A DNA stretch of 64,000 nucleotides from Arhodomonas sp051195215 (GCF_051195215.1 NZ_JBNAZM010000003.1:62001-126000); one strand, 5' to 3'; shown: positions 42,926-54,769, numbered from the stretch's first letter. The notes: a model not told the origin generated them from the sequence alone. Numbers and translations are program-made.

Positions 42926-43333
42926 ATGGCGGACGAATCCGGTCTCTCCGAACTTCAGATGGATCGCAACGGCCTCTATCGCGAGGAGGTCTTTACCGAC
43001 CGCCGAATCGGTACCATTCAGCGGCTCACGCCGGTGACCGCCGACGGCGACGACGACGACAGCCGCGACGTACTCTATCTCGGCCAGACCCAGGTGATGA
43101 CGCCGGCGGGCGCTCTACCGCTATCCTTCGAGCTCGAGGTCGACTCGCTCTCGGCGGCCATGGACGCTTTCCCGGAAGCCGCGCAGCAGGCGCTGGAGCG
43201 CACCATGGAAGAGCTCAAGGAAATGCAGCGCGAGTCGGCGTCACGCATCGTCACCCCCGGCGAGGGTGGCGCGCCGGGCGGCGGCTTCGGCGGTCAGGGC
43301 GGCATGCCCGGTGGCGGCATCCAGATGCGCTAG
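42926..43333 (+). CDS. conserved hypothetical cytoplasmic protein
   Basis: This is a 135-residue acidic protein with no signal or membrane segment. The N-terminal part (LQMDRNGLYREEVFTDRRIG) forms predicted strands; the middle, AMDAFPEAAQQALERTMEEL, is a charged helix; the tail is Gly/Met-rich (GGAPGGGFGGQGGMPGGG). Similar proteins occur in other gammaproteobacteria, to my knowledge without a known role. It lies 51 bp upstream of the TIGR02444 gene, so the two may be cotranscribed. Confidence 0.7.
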   Translation: MADESGLSELQMDRNGLYREEVFTDRRIGTIQRLTPVTADGDDDDSRDVLYLGQTQVMTPAGALPLSFELEVDSLSAAMDAFPEAAQQALERTMEELKEMQRESASRIVTPGEGGAPGGGFGGQGGMPGGGIQMR

Positions 43334-43384
43334 CCCCCGGGCAGGCCGCTGCCCGAAGACCACTCAGGCCACGAGCGAGGCACC

Positions 43385-44002
43385 ATGGCGCATCGAGACG
43401 ACGCGAACGCGGACAACGCGTTCGAGATCGAACGGGAAGCCGAGGCCTTGTGGGACTTCGCCGTGCGCCTGTACGACATGGCCGGCGTCAAGGATGCCTG
43501 CCTCGCCGTACAGGCGCGCTACGGCCTGAGCATCTCGACCCTGCTCGGCGCGGTCTGGACCGGCGCGAACGGCTACGGGCGCCTCGGCGCGACCCAGCTC
43601 GAGACCACCATCCGCCGCGCCATCGAATGGCATCGCGAGGTGATCGAGCCGATGCGCGCGCTACGCCGCCGGCTTCGCCAGCACCCGCCACCGGGGCTCG
43701 AGTCGCGCACCGAGGCCCTCCGCCACGAAGTGCTTCGCCAGGAGCTGGAGGCCGAGCGCATCGAGCAGCGCCTGCTCCTGGAGGATTTTCCCCGGGGGGC
43801 GTGCCCGCGTGCCGACCAGGAGCGCTGGCGCGATGCCACCGCCAACGCGGCCCTGTACACGCGCAAGAGCTGCCCCCGGCCGGAGGCCGAGGCGCTGGAC
43901 GCGCTCGCGCTCATCCTGCAGACAGCCTTCCCTGACGTCCCTGCGGACGAGATCAAGCGCGAGGCCGAAGCTATCTGGAAAGTCGGCGGGCCATCGGCCT
44001 GA
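43385..44002 (+). CDS. TIGR02444 family protein (DUF2390)
   Basis: This is a 205-residue, largely helical cytoplasmic protein. EALWDFAVRLYDMAGVKDAC and LAVQARYGLSISTLLGAVWT match the start of the TIGR02444/DUF2390 family of proteobacteria, whose function is unknown. EVIEPMRALRRRLRQ and an arginine-rich middle part follow. It is probably cotranscribed with the preceding small gene and converges on the DnaJ-related gene. Confidence 0.85.
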   Translation: MAHRDDANADNAFEIEREAEALWDFAVRLYDMAGVKDACLAVQARYGLSISTLLGAVWTGANGYGRLGATQLETTIRRAIEWHREVIEPMRALRRRLRQHPPPGLESRTEALRHEVLRQELEAERIEQRLLLEDFPRGACPRADQERWRDATANAALYTRKSCPRPEAEALDALALILQTAFPDVPADEIKREAEAIWKVGGPSA

Positions 44003-44045
44003 TCCGCCGGCGGACAGCGATGTCCCGGGATCTATCCCCAGCCGC

Positions 44046-44660
44046 CTAAACCCCCAGCACCCGCACCGCGTCATGGATCTCGCGCAAGCGCTCGCCGTCG
44101 CCGCCGCGGTCCGGGTGGTGGCGCATGGCCAGGCGCCGGTATGCGGCCTTGATATCCGCGTCGCTGACCGGATCCGACAGGCCGAGGGTAGCGAGCGCCT
44201 CGTCGCGCTCGTCGTTCATGGTGAAGCGCCGCCAGAAATCGCCGAGCAGACGTTCGACATCCGCCTCGGAGATGCCGTCGAGGTTGTCGCGATCGGCGTA
44301 GAAACCACGCATCGGATCAGGCGCAGCGAGCCCGGCTTCCGTGCGCCGGGGCACGATGCGTACCCCCAGACAGTGGACGACCACGTCCTCACCCTGCGGC
44401 GCCAGGCGTTCGCCGAGCCGGTAGAGCGTATGGAAAAGCAGGAAATGCGTACGATAGAGCGCCAGCGGGGTGCGCAGGCTGTCGCGGGTAATCTCGGGGA
44501 CGTCTTCGCGAGCTTGCAGGCGGCGGATCAGGTCGAACTCGGATATCCCCGCCGGAGCCCGGCGCAGCTCACTCTCGAGCGCATTGTGGCGGTGATCCCA
44601 CGGCCCCGGCCAGCCCCCCTGGTCACAGTTATCCACTGCGGCGCCCCCATCGCTGTGCAA
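44046..44660 (-). CDS. DNA-J-related protein (N-terminal DNAJ_related domain plus J domain)
   Basis: This is a 204-residue protein. The N-terminal 130 residues (ISEFDLIRRLQAREDVPEIT, ALYRTHFLLFHTLYRLGERL) match the DNAJ-related domain of gammaproteobacteria. The last 50 residues are a J domain with the HPD motif in MRHHPDRGGDGERLREIHDA. It would stimulate a DnaK-type chaperone. The start shown is the longest; no strong binding site decides it. A DnaA-box-like site lies within its 5' coding part. Confidence 0.87.
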   Translation of the reverse strand: MHSDGGAAVDNCDQGGWPGPWDHRHNALESELRRAPAGISEFDLIRRLQAREDVPEITRDSLRTPLALYRTHFLLFHTLYRLGERLAPQGEDVVVHCLGVRIVPRRTEAGLAAPDPMRGFYADRDNLDGISEADVERLLGDFWRRFTMNDERDEALATLGLSDPVSDADIKAAYRRLAMRHHPDRGGDGERLREIHDAVRVLGV

Positions 44661-44826
44661 ACGGACTCCCCGAATGTCGGGCAGTATACGCGCCCTCGTA
44701 ACTTTTTCAAGTGACTGAAAAATAGGATAATTTTTTCGCGTTCATTTTTTGGACGATTGCCGCTGGACCGAGAGACGACAAGCACTTAGCCGCACTTCCC
44801 AGACTCTTTCCACACAGTTATCCACA
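44629..44826. promoter_or_regulatory. AT-rich segment flanked by DnaA-box-like sites upstream of priA
   Basis: A perfect DnaA box, TTATCCACA, lies at 44818-44826; CTTTCCACA at 44806-44814 and TTATCCACT at 44629-44637 are near matches. Between them, 44700-44757 is strongly AT-rich (runs such as AATTTTTTCGCG and TTCATTTTTTGG). The layout recalls a small unwinding region with DnaA sites. It could serve replication, DnaA control of priA, or neither. Confidence 0.45.
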
Positions 44827-44922
44827 GATTCTGTGGGCAAGCGTGTGTCGTCGACGCAACGCTTGCACCGGGGCGGCGGCGCATCAACAATCGGCGCGTC
44901 CGTAGCCAAGACCGCGAGAGCG

Positions 44923-47123
<2,201 letters not shown>

Positions 47124-47127
<4 letters not shown>

Positions 47128-47924
47128 CCCGCCACCGCGCGATGGCAGCCGATCCGTGGCCGACCATCGCGGGGGTCGGGTGCGACATCCGCACTGATGC
47201 CGAACACCACCTGGAGCGACGCCGGCGTCATCACCGCCGCCGGCGGCCCGTCGGCAACCACCTGCCCCTGCGCCAGGAGACAGACGCGATCGGCATAACC
47301 AGCGGCCAGATTGAGATCGTGGAGTACGCAAAACACCCCCAGTCCCTCCCGGGCGAGGCGGCGGCACAGCCCCAGCACCTCGTGCTGATGGCGGATGTCG
47401 AGACTCGCGGTGGGCTCATCGAGCAACAGATAACGCGGCTGCTTCGCCGATGGCAACCACACCTGGGCCAGCGCCCGAGCGAGCTGCACCCGCTGACGCT
47501 CACCGCCGGAGAGGCGATCGTATTGCCGCCCCTGCAGGTGCGCCACGCCTGCATGAGCCATCGCCGTCACGATCGCCTCACGGTCGCACCCGCGTTCGGG
47601 GTCACGGTGGTGCGGGTCACGGCCCAGGGCGACCACCTCCTCGACCCGCAACGGAAACCCCAGCGGCGTCTGCTGCGGCAGCACGGCGCGACGTTGTGCC
47701 TGCGTTCGGGGGTGAATTTCCGCCAGCGGGCGGCCGTCGAGGGTCACACACCCGGCATCCGGCCTCGCCTCGCCGGCGAGCAGGCCGAGCAGCGTGGACT
47801 TGCCCGCCCCGTTAGGCCCGAGCACCACCACTACTTCCCCGGCACTGAGCTGCAGGCTCACGCCATCGAGGGCGTAGCGGCCGCCGCGCACCACCGACGC
47901 CGCCTCAACCGTGAATCCGACCAT
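47124..47924 (-). CDS. hmuV: haem ABC importer ATPase
   Basis: This is a 266-residue ATPase. Walker A is VLGPNGAGKSTLLGLLAG, the Q-loop region AVLPQQTPLGFPLRVEEVVA is typical of the iron/haem/B12 class, the signature is RLSGGERQRVQLARAL, and Walker B is YLLLDEPTASLDIRHQHEVL. It powers haem uptake through the HmuU permease. It starts 20 bp inside the end of the permease gene, and its 3' end overlaps priA by 4 bp on the opposite strand. Confidence 0.93.
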
Positions 47925-49011
47925 AAGCGCTGCGCCTCAGCAGGTACAGGAAGAATGGTCCGCCGAGCAGGGCCGTGACGATGCCGATGGGAAGCTCGGC
48001 GGGCGCCACCACCGTGCGTGCCAGCAAATCGGCCAGCAGCAGCAGTGTCGCCCCCAGGAGCCCGGACGCTGGCAGGAGCAGCCGATGGTCGGCACCGAAG
48101 GCAAGTCGAATCAGGTGCGGCACCACCAGGCCGACGAAGCCGATCACCCCGGTAGCCGCTACCGCCGCACCAACGGCAAGTGCGGCGAGTGCGATACCAG
48201 CCTGCTTGATGCGGTCCACCGGATAACCCAGGTGCCCGGCCACCGCCTCACCCACCAGAAACGCGTTCAGGGCCCGGGCGAGCGACGGCATGGCCACCAT
48301 CGCCACGCCCATGGGCACCGTCACCGCGGCGACCCAACCCCAGGTGGCACCGCTCAAGCTCCCCATGAGCCAGAAGGTCAGGTCGCGCAGCCGCTCGTTG
48401 TCCGCGGAATAAACCAGAATACCGGTGCCGGCGCCTGCGATGGCATTCACGGCAATGCCTGCGAGCAGCAGCGTCGCCACGTCCGAGCTCCCGCGCAGCC
48501 GCCCGAGGCGATAGACGAGCACGGTGGCGACCAGGCCACCGGCGAACGCCGCCAGTGGCAGGGCGAACTCACCGAGGACGCCGCCGAACCACCCCAACGG
48601 CAGGACGATGACGGCCACTGCCGCCACCGCCGCCCCGTTGGAAACCCCGATGAGCCCCGGATCGGCCAAGGGGTTTCGGAATATTCCCTGCATCATGGCC
48701 CCCGCACAGGCGAGGCCGCCGCCCACCAGCATCCCTAGCAGCACCCGGGGCAGGCGGATGTCCACCACGATGGCCGCGAACTGCCGATCCACCGGCGACG
48801 TCGGGTTGAGCCCCACCGTGTCGAGCAATGCACCCACGACAGCCGCCATAGGCACCGCCGCGGCCCCCACGGCCAGCGAGAGGACCACGGTCACAGCGAG
48901 TGCGATACCGAGCCCGGCGAGCACCAGGACACCGCGATTGCGGTGCCGCATCTGCGAACTCACCGCAGGCTCCGGTGGGCCCTCGGAGAGAGTCCGCGTC
49001 GCCTCAGCCAC
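47905..49011 (-). CDS. hmuU: haem ABC importer permease
   Basis: This is about 368 residues with nine to ten membrane helices, FecCD/BtuC type. Family blocks are IRLPRVLLGMLVGGGLACAG, FRNPLADPGLIGVSNGAAVA, and GFVGLVVPHLIRLAFGADHR. It forms the inner-membrane channel for haem. I give the GTG at 49011, which overlaps the hmuT stop, as the likely start. The ATG at 48951 would remove a 20-residue polar N-tail and is equally possible. Longer in-frame starts lie wholly inside hmuT. Confidence 0.92.
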   Translation of the reverse strand: MAEATRTLSEGPPEPAVSSQMRHRNRGVLVLAGLGIALAVTVVLSLAVGAAAVPMAAVVGALLDTVGLNPTSPVDRQFAAIVVDIRLPRVLLGMLVGGGLACAGAMMQGIFRNPLADPGLIGVSNGAAVAAVAVIVLPLGWFGGVLGEFALPLAAFAGGLVATVLVYRLGRLRGSSDVATLLLAGIAVNAIAGAGTGILVYSADNERLRDLTFWLMGSLSGATWGWVAAVTVPMGVAMVAMPSLARALNAFLVGEAVAGHLGYPVDRIKQAGIALAALAVGAAVAATGVIGFVGLVVPHLIRLAFGADHRLLLPASGLLGATLLLLADLLARTVVAPAELPIGIVTALLGGPFFLYLLRRSAYGRIHG

Positions 49012-49873
49012 CGGGATGCTCGTCGACCGTGAACCGGTGTGGATAGAGATGCCGCGCGAGCCGTTCCGTAGCCTCGGCGAGGCGCGGCCCGAATCCCAGC
49101 AGCAACAGGCTGTCGACCTCGACGATGCGTCCCTCGCGACCGGCCGGGGTCTGCACAAGACCGGCCATCCCCCGCAACCGCTCGCGCCCGCCGGCGCGCG
49201 CCATGGCATGGCCGGGCACCACGATGACCTCCGGAGCCGCTGCGATCGCCACCTCCCGGCTCAAGGGCTTGTAACCGCTGAATCCCGCCGCCACGTTCTC
49301 CCCCCCGGCGAGGCGGATGATGGCATCGGCAGCGGTGTCGCGACCCGCCGCCAGCAGGCCACCGTCGGCGGCCAGCAGCAGGAGCACCCGTCGCCGCGGA
49401 CCGTCGATAGCGTCGAGCTGCCGTCTGACGGCCCCCAGACGCCGCTCCATACGTGCCACCAGCGCTTCGGCGTCGTCCTCGCGCCCGAACACATCGCCCA
49501 CGAAGCGCACCTTGCGCTTCACCCCCGCGGGCGAGGAGCCGCCAGGGACGACCTTCACCGCAACGCCAGCCTGCTCGACCAGGTTCAGCGCACTCTCGGG
49601 ACCGGCATCCGGCGAAGCCAGCACCAGATCCGGCGACAACGACAGCACCCCTTCCGGGGACAGATTGCGCTGATAGCCAACCTTGGGCAGCGCCTCAGTT
49701 GCCGCTGGCCAGACGCTGGAGGTGTCCGCGCCGACCAGAGCATCCTGCGCGCCCAGCGCATAGACGGTCTCGGTAATGTCACCGCCCACGGCAACCACGC
49801 GCTGCGGCGGCGCGGCAGTGGCGCAGAAGGCGACGGTCACCACCAGCACCAATGACCAGCGCAGGCACCTCAT
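49004..49873 (-). CDS. hmuT: haem-binding periplasmic protein
   Basis: This is a 289-residue protein. A signal peptide (residues 1-22, ending AAPPQRVVAV) precedes a class III binding fold: VVAVGGDITETVYALGAQDA, VGYQRNLSPEGVLSLSPDLV and DRVTAADAIIRLAGGENVAA-like blocks mark the FepB/HmuT family. It passes haem to HmuU. The start overlaps the stop of the hemS-type gene (ATGA). The middle helix that joins the two lobes is visible around residues 140-165. Confidence 0.92.
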   Translation of the reverse strand: MRCLRWSLVLVVTVAFCATAAPPQRVVAVGGDITETVYALGAQDALVGADTSSVWPAATEALPKVGYQRNLSPEGVLSLSPDLVLASPDAGPESALNLVEQAGVAVKVVPGGSSPAGVKRKVRFVGDVFGREDDAEALVARMERRLGAVRRQLDAIDGPRRRVLLLLAADGGLLAAGRDTAADAIIRLAGGENVAAGFSGYKPLSREVAIAAAPEVIVVPGHAMARAGGRERLRGMAGLVQTPAGREGRIVEVDSLLLLGFGPRLAEATERLARHLYPHRFTVDEHPGG

Positions 49874-50943
49874 GCCGATTCCTCCGCCGCAGCGGGAAGC
49901 ATCCCTACCAGATCACGCCAGGCCACGGCTTCCGGTGCACCGCGCTCGCGCTCGCCGAAGAACAGCGCCACGGTCTCGCCCGTCCCATCGAAGACCTCCA
50001 GGGAGGTGATGATCCCGTCGCGGGTGGGCTTGCGCACCACGTAGGCAGAGGCGACGCCGGCTTCGGCGAAGTGCAGATTGAAGCCGGAATCGAGCACGTT
50101 GAACCACCCGCCCACCGTTCGCAGACGGTGTACCGGCCCGGTATGGATCTGGGTGGCGCCGCGATTGCCCACGAAGACCATGATCGAGGTCCCTGACGCC
50201 GCGGCGGCCTCCAGCACACGCCGGGGTGCGTCGGTGGTGACCTCCCGGGCGAAGCCATCTGGCGCCGCCTGCAAGGCCCGATGGCGCGAGACCCCATGGC
50301 GGCGCATGAGCGCCAGGAAGTCGTGGGTGTCCTGCATACCGCGCCAGGTCTCACGGAAAGCGTGCACGTCCTCGATGCCCCGCCCCGGTGACTGACGGGA
50401 CGACGGCTGCACACGGATCCAGGGCATCTGCTCGGTGCCCCGGTGACGCGCGACGAGCTCGGCGAAAGCCCCGTCATCGCTATCCGGGATCAGGTGAATC
50501 TTGTGGACGGCCGTGCCGGCACTGTCGAAGAACTGCAGGCTGCGCCGAGTACCGGCCACGGCCGCCTCTTCGACGGCGAAACCGAACGCCCAGTGGTCGA
50601 GCCGCAGGCGCAAATCGATCTGGCGATCGAGCACCAGCGCGTGCGGGCCGCCGAAACGCAGATTCCGGTACACGCCGGTCTTCTCGTGAACCGCGTGCTC
50701 GTTGCGGGTGAGCGCCATCACCGGGCCGAGGCGCTCCAGCCGCTTGAGCAAGGTTTCCACATCACCGTCCAGGCGCTCGACACCGTCTCCGCATCGGCAG
50801 GCGAGGAGCTCGGCTTCACTGGCATCCAGCCGCGCCGCGGCATCGCGCGCGCGCAGGCTCGGCTCTGCGTGCTTGAGCGCCTCGTAGCGGCCGCGCAGCT
50901 CCGACGCCCGGTCGCGCACGTCCTGCATGTCTGCCGTGTTCAT
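49870..50943 (-). CDS. hmuS: haem-degrading/haem-carrier protein HmuS/HemS
   Basis: This is a 357-residue cytoplasmic protein with two repeated halves of the HemS/ChuX fold (first half: RLGPVMALTRNEHAVHEKTG and FFDSAGTAVHKIHLIP; second half: IMVFVGNRGATQIHTGPVHR and GFNLHFAEAGVASAYVVRKP). It accepts imported haem and supports iron release. The ATG at 50943 has AAGGAGAG 9 nt upstream and is preferred over the longer frame. It heads the hmuSTUV operon, divergent from the receptor gene, with a Fur box in the 100-bp gap. Confidence 0.92.
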   Translation of the reverse strand: MNTADMQDVRDRASELRGRYEALKHAEPSLRARDAAARLDASEAELLACRCGDGVERLDGDVETLLKRLERLGPVMALTRNEHAVHEKTGVYRNLRFGGPHALVLDRQIDLRLRLDHWAFGFAVEEAAVAGTRRSLQFFDSAGTAVHKIHLIPDSDDGAFAELVARHRGTEQMPWIRVQPSSRQSPGRGIEDVHAFRETWRGMQDTHDFLALMRRHGVSRHRALQAAPDGFAREVTTDAPRRVLEAAAASGTSIMVFVGNRGATQIHTGPVHRLRTVGGWFNVLDSGFNLHFAEAGVASAYVVRKPTRDGIITSLEVFDGTGETVALFFGERERGAPEAVAWRDLVGMLPAAAEESA

Positions 50944-50985
50944 TGCCGGACTCTCCTTGCTCGCAGGTTGCGGCATGCTTTATTT

Positions 50986-51004
50986 GCGAATGATAATGCA
51001 TCGC
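50986..51004. promoter_or_regulatory. Fur box controlling the divergent haem uptake genes
   Basis: GCGAATGATAATGCATCGC agrees with the 19-bp Fur consensus at 12 of 19 positions, with the central AATGATAAT intact. It sits in the 100-bp gap between hmuS and the TonB receptor gene. Haem uptake genes are classic Fur targets, so iron-dependent repression in both directions is expected. Confidence 0.75.
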
Positions 51005-51043
51005 ATTAGTATCCAAAAACAACGCTTGGCTGCAAGGCTTTCG

Positions 51044-53074
51044 ATGTCACACACGTACCTGTGCCACGAACCGCGGCACACGAGACGCTGTGCGTGCGTC
51101 GCCGCTGCGCTCGCCGCGATGGCGACCGCCACACCCCTCGTCCACGCCGCGGAGACTACGCTCGCGCCTGTCGTCGTCACCGGCACACGCACCGAGAAGC
51201 CGCTGCTGGACTCGCCGGTGCGCACTCAGGTGGTCAGTGCGGCGGATCTGGAGCGCACGCACGCCCGGGATCTCCAGCAGGCCCTGCGCCACGTGCCGGG
51301 CATCACGCTTACCGCGATCCACGGCAAGAGCGGCAAGGAGGTCTCGCTGCAGGGGCTGGATGGCGATCGCGTGCTGGTGCTCATCGATGGCCAGCCCGTC
51401 GCCGCCTCCACCGGCTCCACCGTGGACCTGAGCCAGATCGCCGTGCACGACGTGCAACGCATCGAGATCGTCAAGGGCGCTACGTCGGCGCTCTACGGTA
51501 GCGAGGCCATGGGCGGGGTGGTGAACGTCATCACCCGAGAGCCGGACGGCGACGCCTATCACGTAACTCTCGACGCCGGTGGCTACGGCGATCACAACCG
51601 CAGCGACCGCGCTATAGCGAAGCAACACGTGGCCGCCGGTTGGCAGAAGGTTACCGGGCCTTGGGTAATGTCACTGGATGCGGACTATCGGGCCACCGAC
51701 GGCTTCGACCTGGACGACACCAGCTACAACGCCGAGGGCGAGGACGGCGACCGCGCCAACGTCGCCGCGCGCCTCGCCTACCGCTGGAGCGACGGCCGTG
51801 AGCTCGAGTTGGCCCCCCGCTACTACCACGAAGACATCGCCACGCCGTTCTCCAGCACCGCCCCGGGGCAAGGCGAAATCCGTAAGTCCGACGAAGAGAC
51901 TGCCGAGCGCTGGCATACGGCGCTGCATTACCGTCACCCGCTGACCGACGGCGGATTGCTGACGACCAGCCTCGTTCACGAACGCTTCACCGATGACACC
52001 CGTCAGGACGCACTGGCCACACCAGTGTTGGATCAGTCCCGTAAGGCGGAGATCGAGCTGCATCAGTGGGAAGGCCAGTGGGACCAGCCCATCGGCGACC
52101 GCCACCTGGTCACCGCAGGGCTCGCCGCTTCACGTGAGACGCTCGCGCAGTCCCAGCACCGGATCGAGGGCGGCAGCGACGTACACGTCCCCGAGATCGA
52201 GCCCGGCGCCGACCGACGCACCGCCGAAGGTTTCATTCAGGATGACATCTTCCTGGGGGAACGCTGGGAGCTGCTGCCCGGTGTGCGCTATCAGCACGAC
52301 GACGACTTCGGCGGTTTCCTCGCCCCCAAGATCAACCTGATGTACCGGCGCGAGCTCACCGGCGGCGCCCGTCTCAACCTACGTGCCGGCTATGGCAAGG
52401 GTTACCGCGTCCCCAACCTCAAGGAACGCTTCTACGTCTTCGATCACAGCGCACTGGGCTATGTGGTGCTGGGCAACCCCGACCTCCAGCCCGAGCAGTC
52501 CGACAGCCTTCAACTCGGTGCCGAAATCGTGACCGAACAGGCGCGGCTCGACGTGAACCTCTTTCACAATCGGCTGGACGACCTCATCACCACGGCGCTG
52601 GACCCGGAGCGCACGGCGGAATCGGAGGTCGCCGTGTACCGCTATACCAACCTGGAACAGGCTCGCACCCAGGGCGCTGAGTTCGTGGCCGAATACCGAC
52701 CCACAGCGGCGTGGGCATTCTCAGGCGGTTACACGTACCTGGACACCGAAAACGAACGCACGGGTAAACAATTACCCGGACGCGCCCGCCACCAAGTCAA
52801 TGTGGAAGCCACCTACCATCACAGGTCCTCGGGTCTGGCCGTCAGCGTGCTCGGCACCTATCGAAGCGAAGAGTACGCGGACGCGAACAACAACGCGCGC
52901 AGTCCGAACTGGACGCGCTGGGACGTGCGCGTGAACCAGCCGGTGAACGAGCGCCTGACGGTGTTCGCGGGCATAGACAACCTCACCAACGAGCATCGCG
53001 CACCCGGAGTGGGCACGGACCGACGGCCACTCGAACCGCGCTTCGCCTACCTGGGGCTGCGCTACGCCCTGTAA
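51044..53074 (+). CDS. hmuR: TonB-dependent haem/haemoglobin receptor
   Basis: This is a 676-residue outer-membrane receptor. The signal peptide ends near ATPLVHAAE; the TonB box region is TLAPVVVTGTRTEKPLLDSP; the plug has VSLQGLDGDRVLVLIDGQPV and IEIVKGATSALYGSEAMGGV. The barrel contains the NPDLQPEQSDSLQLGAE motif, and the protein ends with an aromatic pattern (RFAYLGLRYAL). It binds haem or haem proteins outside the cell. The ATG at 51044 is chosen because the longer frame runs through the Fur box. HmuY follows 31 bp later. Confidence 0.94.
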   Translation: MSHTYLCHEPRHTRRCACVAAALAAMATATPLVHAAETTLAPVVVTGTRTEKPLLDSPVRTQVVSAADLERTHARDLQQALRHVPGITLTAIHGKSGKEVSLQGLDGDRVLVLIDGQPVAASTGSTVDLSQIAVHDVQRIEIVKGATSALYGSEAMGGVVNVITREPDGDAYHVTLDAGGYGDHNRSDRAIAKQHVAAGWQKVTGPWVMSLDADYRATDGFDLDDTSYNAEGEDGDRANVAARLAYRWSDGRELELAPRYYHEDIATPFSSTAPGQGEIRKSDEETAERWHTALHYRHPLTDGGLLTTSLVHERFTDDTRQDALATPVLDQSRKAEIELHQWEGQWDQPIGDRHLVTAGLAASRETLAQSQHRIEGGSDVHVPEIEPGADRRTAEGFIQDDIFLGERWELLPGVRYQHDDDFGGFLAPKINLMYRRELTGGARLNLRAGYGKGYRVPNLKERFYVFDHSALGYVVLGNPDLQPEQSDSLQLGAEIVTEQARLDVNLFHNRLDDLITTALDPERTAESEVAVYRYTNLEQARTQGAEFVAEYRPTAAWAFSGGYTYLDTENERTGKQLPGRARHQVNVEATYHHRSSGLAVSVLGTYRSEEYADANNNARSPNWTRWDVRVNQPVNERLTVFAGIDNLTNEHRAPGVGTDRRPLEPRFAYLGLRYAL

Positions 53075-53105
53075 TCACTCACCAAAGGTTTTCCAGGAGA
53101 CTCCT

Positions 53106-54278
53106 ATGCCACAGAAATCGCGTTACACACTCGCCTCCCTCACCCTCGCGGCGCTCACCCTCGCTGCCTGTGGCGGTGGTGGCAACAGCAGCAACAGCGA
53201 TGACGACTCCGCTGGCGACGGCAACCAGAACAACGGCGTCACCACCTTGACCGTCGACGCCACCGCAGGTGGCTTCGGCACTCCCGCCGACGATCCCGCC
53301 AACCGCTATACCTACCTGGATTTGAGTACCGGCGAAGTGGTGGATATCGACGACGCCGAGGCGGACGATTCCGGCGCCTGGCACATCGCGTTCAAGCGCA
53401 CGTCGATCAAGCTGAACGGCGGTATCTCCGGGCCGGGATCTGTGGGCGCGGCATTGCTCGACGAACAGTCGGAATTCTACGCGGCCGACGGCAGCCCCAA
53501 CGCCTCGGTCTTTCTCAACGCCGATCCGGATGCCGAGCTCAGCGCCCTGACCGAAGCCACCGCCCCAGCCGACCTGGAATTCGAGACCGACCAGCGCGCC
53601 GCCGCCATCGCCGGAGACGGGAGCGAGGAGGGCTGGTGGCTCTATGACCGCGCCAGCCACACCGTCTCCGCCAACACCGACGCCTGGTGGCTGGTGCGCA
53701 CCGCCGAAGGCGACGGTTACGCCAAGTTCCACGTCACCGGCATCGATCAGAACGCGATCGACGTGTCTGTCGCCTACCAGTACCAGGCCCCCGGCACCGC
53801 GAGCTTCACCGGCGGCACCCGAACCGCCACCCTCACCGTGCCCCCCGAAGGCGGACAGACCTGCTTCGACTTCGACACCGGCTCGAGCGTCGACTGCGAA
53901 GAGACCGCTGGCACCTGGGACATCCAGCTCGACATCGCCGAGCGACGCTGGGCGCTCTGGACCAACGGCGGCGTCAGCGGTGACAGGCAGGCCGCGGCCT
54001 TCGGCCCCGTGAACGATCCGCAGAGGTACCCCAGCGGTACCACCGACATCTCCGGAACGGACATTTCCGGCCACTACAACGCCGATGCCGCCGGCGGCGT
54101 GTTCGACGAACAGTCCTGGTACGCGTACAACCTCCAGGATCAGCACCGCCTGTGGCCGAACTACCGCGTCTACGCCATCGACACCGACGAGACGACCTAC
54201 AAGCTGCAGATCGTCACCTACTACGATGCCGCCGGCACCAGCGGCATCTACACACTGCGTTACGCACCCATTGAGTGA
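53106..54278 (+). CDS. hmuY: HmuY-like haem-binding lipoprotein with two domains
   Basis: This is a 390-residue lipoprotein (lipobox LTLAACGG, then a Gly/Asn/Asp linker). Residues 45-230 form one HmuY domain (YTYLDLSTGEVVDIDD, WHIAFKRTSIKLNGGISG, WWLVRTAEGDGYAKFHVTGI). Residues 250-390 look like a second (CFDFDTGSSVDCEETAGTWD, ALWTNGGVSG, YRVYAIDTDETTYKLQIVTY). The classical HmuY has one such domain. It likely captures haem outside the cell and passes it to the adjacent receptor, with which it is cotranscribed. Confidence 0.9.
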   Translation: MPQKSRYTLASLTLAALTLAACGGGGNSSNSDDDSAGDGNQNNGVTTLTVDATAGGFGTPADDPANRYTYLDLSTGEVVDIDDAEADDSGAWHIAFKRTSIKLNGGISGPGSVGAALLDEQSEFYAADGSPNASVFLNADPDAELSALTEATAPADLEFETDQRAAAIAGDGSEEGWWLYDRASHTVSANTDAWWLVRTAEGDGYAKFHVTGIDQNAIDVSVAYQYQAPGTASFTGGTRTATLTVPPEGGQTCFDFDTGSSVDCEETAGTWDIQLDIAERRWALWTNGGVSGDRQAAAFGPVNDPQRYPSGTTDISGTDISGHYNADAAGGVFDEQSWYAYNLQDQHRLWPNYRVYAIDTDETTYKLQIVTYYDAAGTSGIYTLRYAPIE

Positions 54279-54439
54279 GTGCGCCATATACCGGGATCTC
54301 GGCGTGGGGCGAGGGAGCGCCCCGTGCCGCGCTTCATGGCCGCACGCGCAGCAGATGGCAAGGCGTCACCCGAATGCGCGGATGAACGCCGCAAGCATCA
54401 CACCCTCGTTCATACCCAGCCGCGAAGGGACGACAGGCT

Positions 54440-54769
54440 ATGCCCAGAGCGACGAAGTGGGCAGGCACCGTATTGGTGTTCATTGCCACGCTGACACTAC
54501 CGTTCATCGCCCAGCCGACGCCGAAGCTGGAAACGGTGGAAGATGGCGCGCGCACATACCTCGCCTACGAATGGCCCGCGTTAGTGGAAGGTTACTTTCT
54601 GCGCGATGAGTCGCTCAGCGAACCCGCTGACTTCTACCATCACCTCTTCACGCATGGCGTCCTTTACTTCATCGTCGCCACAATCATCATCGCGGCCACC
54701 CTCTTAGCCCTGTTCTATTGGCTGACATTCCATTTCGTTGAATTCCTGACCAGGGCTGTGAGGCGCTGA
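54440..54769 (+). CDS. small membrane protein of unknown function
   Basis: This is a 109-residue protein. The N-terminal hydrophobic segment (WAGTVLVFIATLTLPFIA) is a signal or first membrane helix. A polar loop of about 45 residues (LAYEWPALVEGYFLRDESLS) is followed by a second helix, LYFIVATIIIAATLLALFYW, and a basic end. AGGGACG precedes the ATG. No family is recognised. It is alone between hmuY and argS, with no other coding candidate in the surrounding 690 bp. Confidence 0.6.
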   Translation: MPRATKWAGTVLVFIATLTLPFIAQPTPKLETVEDGARTYLAYEWPALVEGYFLRDESLSEPADFYHHLFTHGVLYFIVATIIIAATLLALFYWLTFHFVEFLTRAVRR

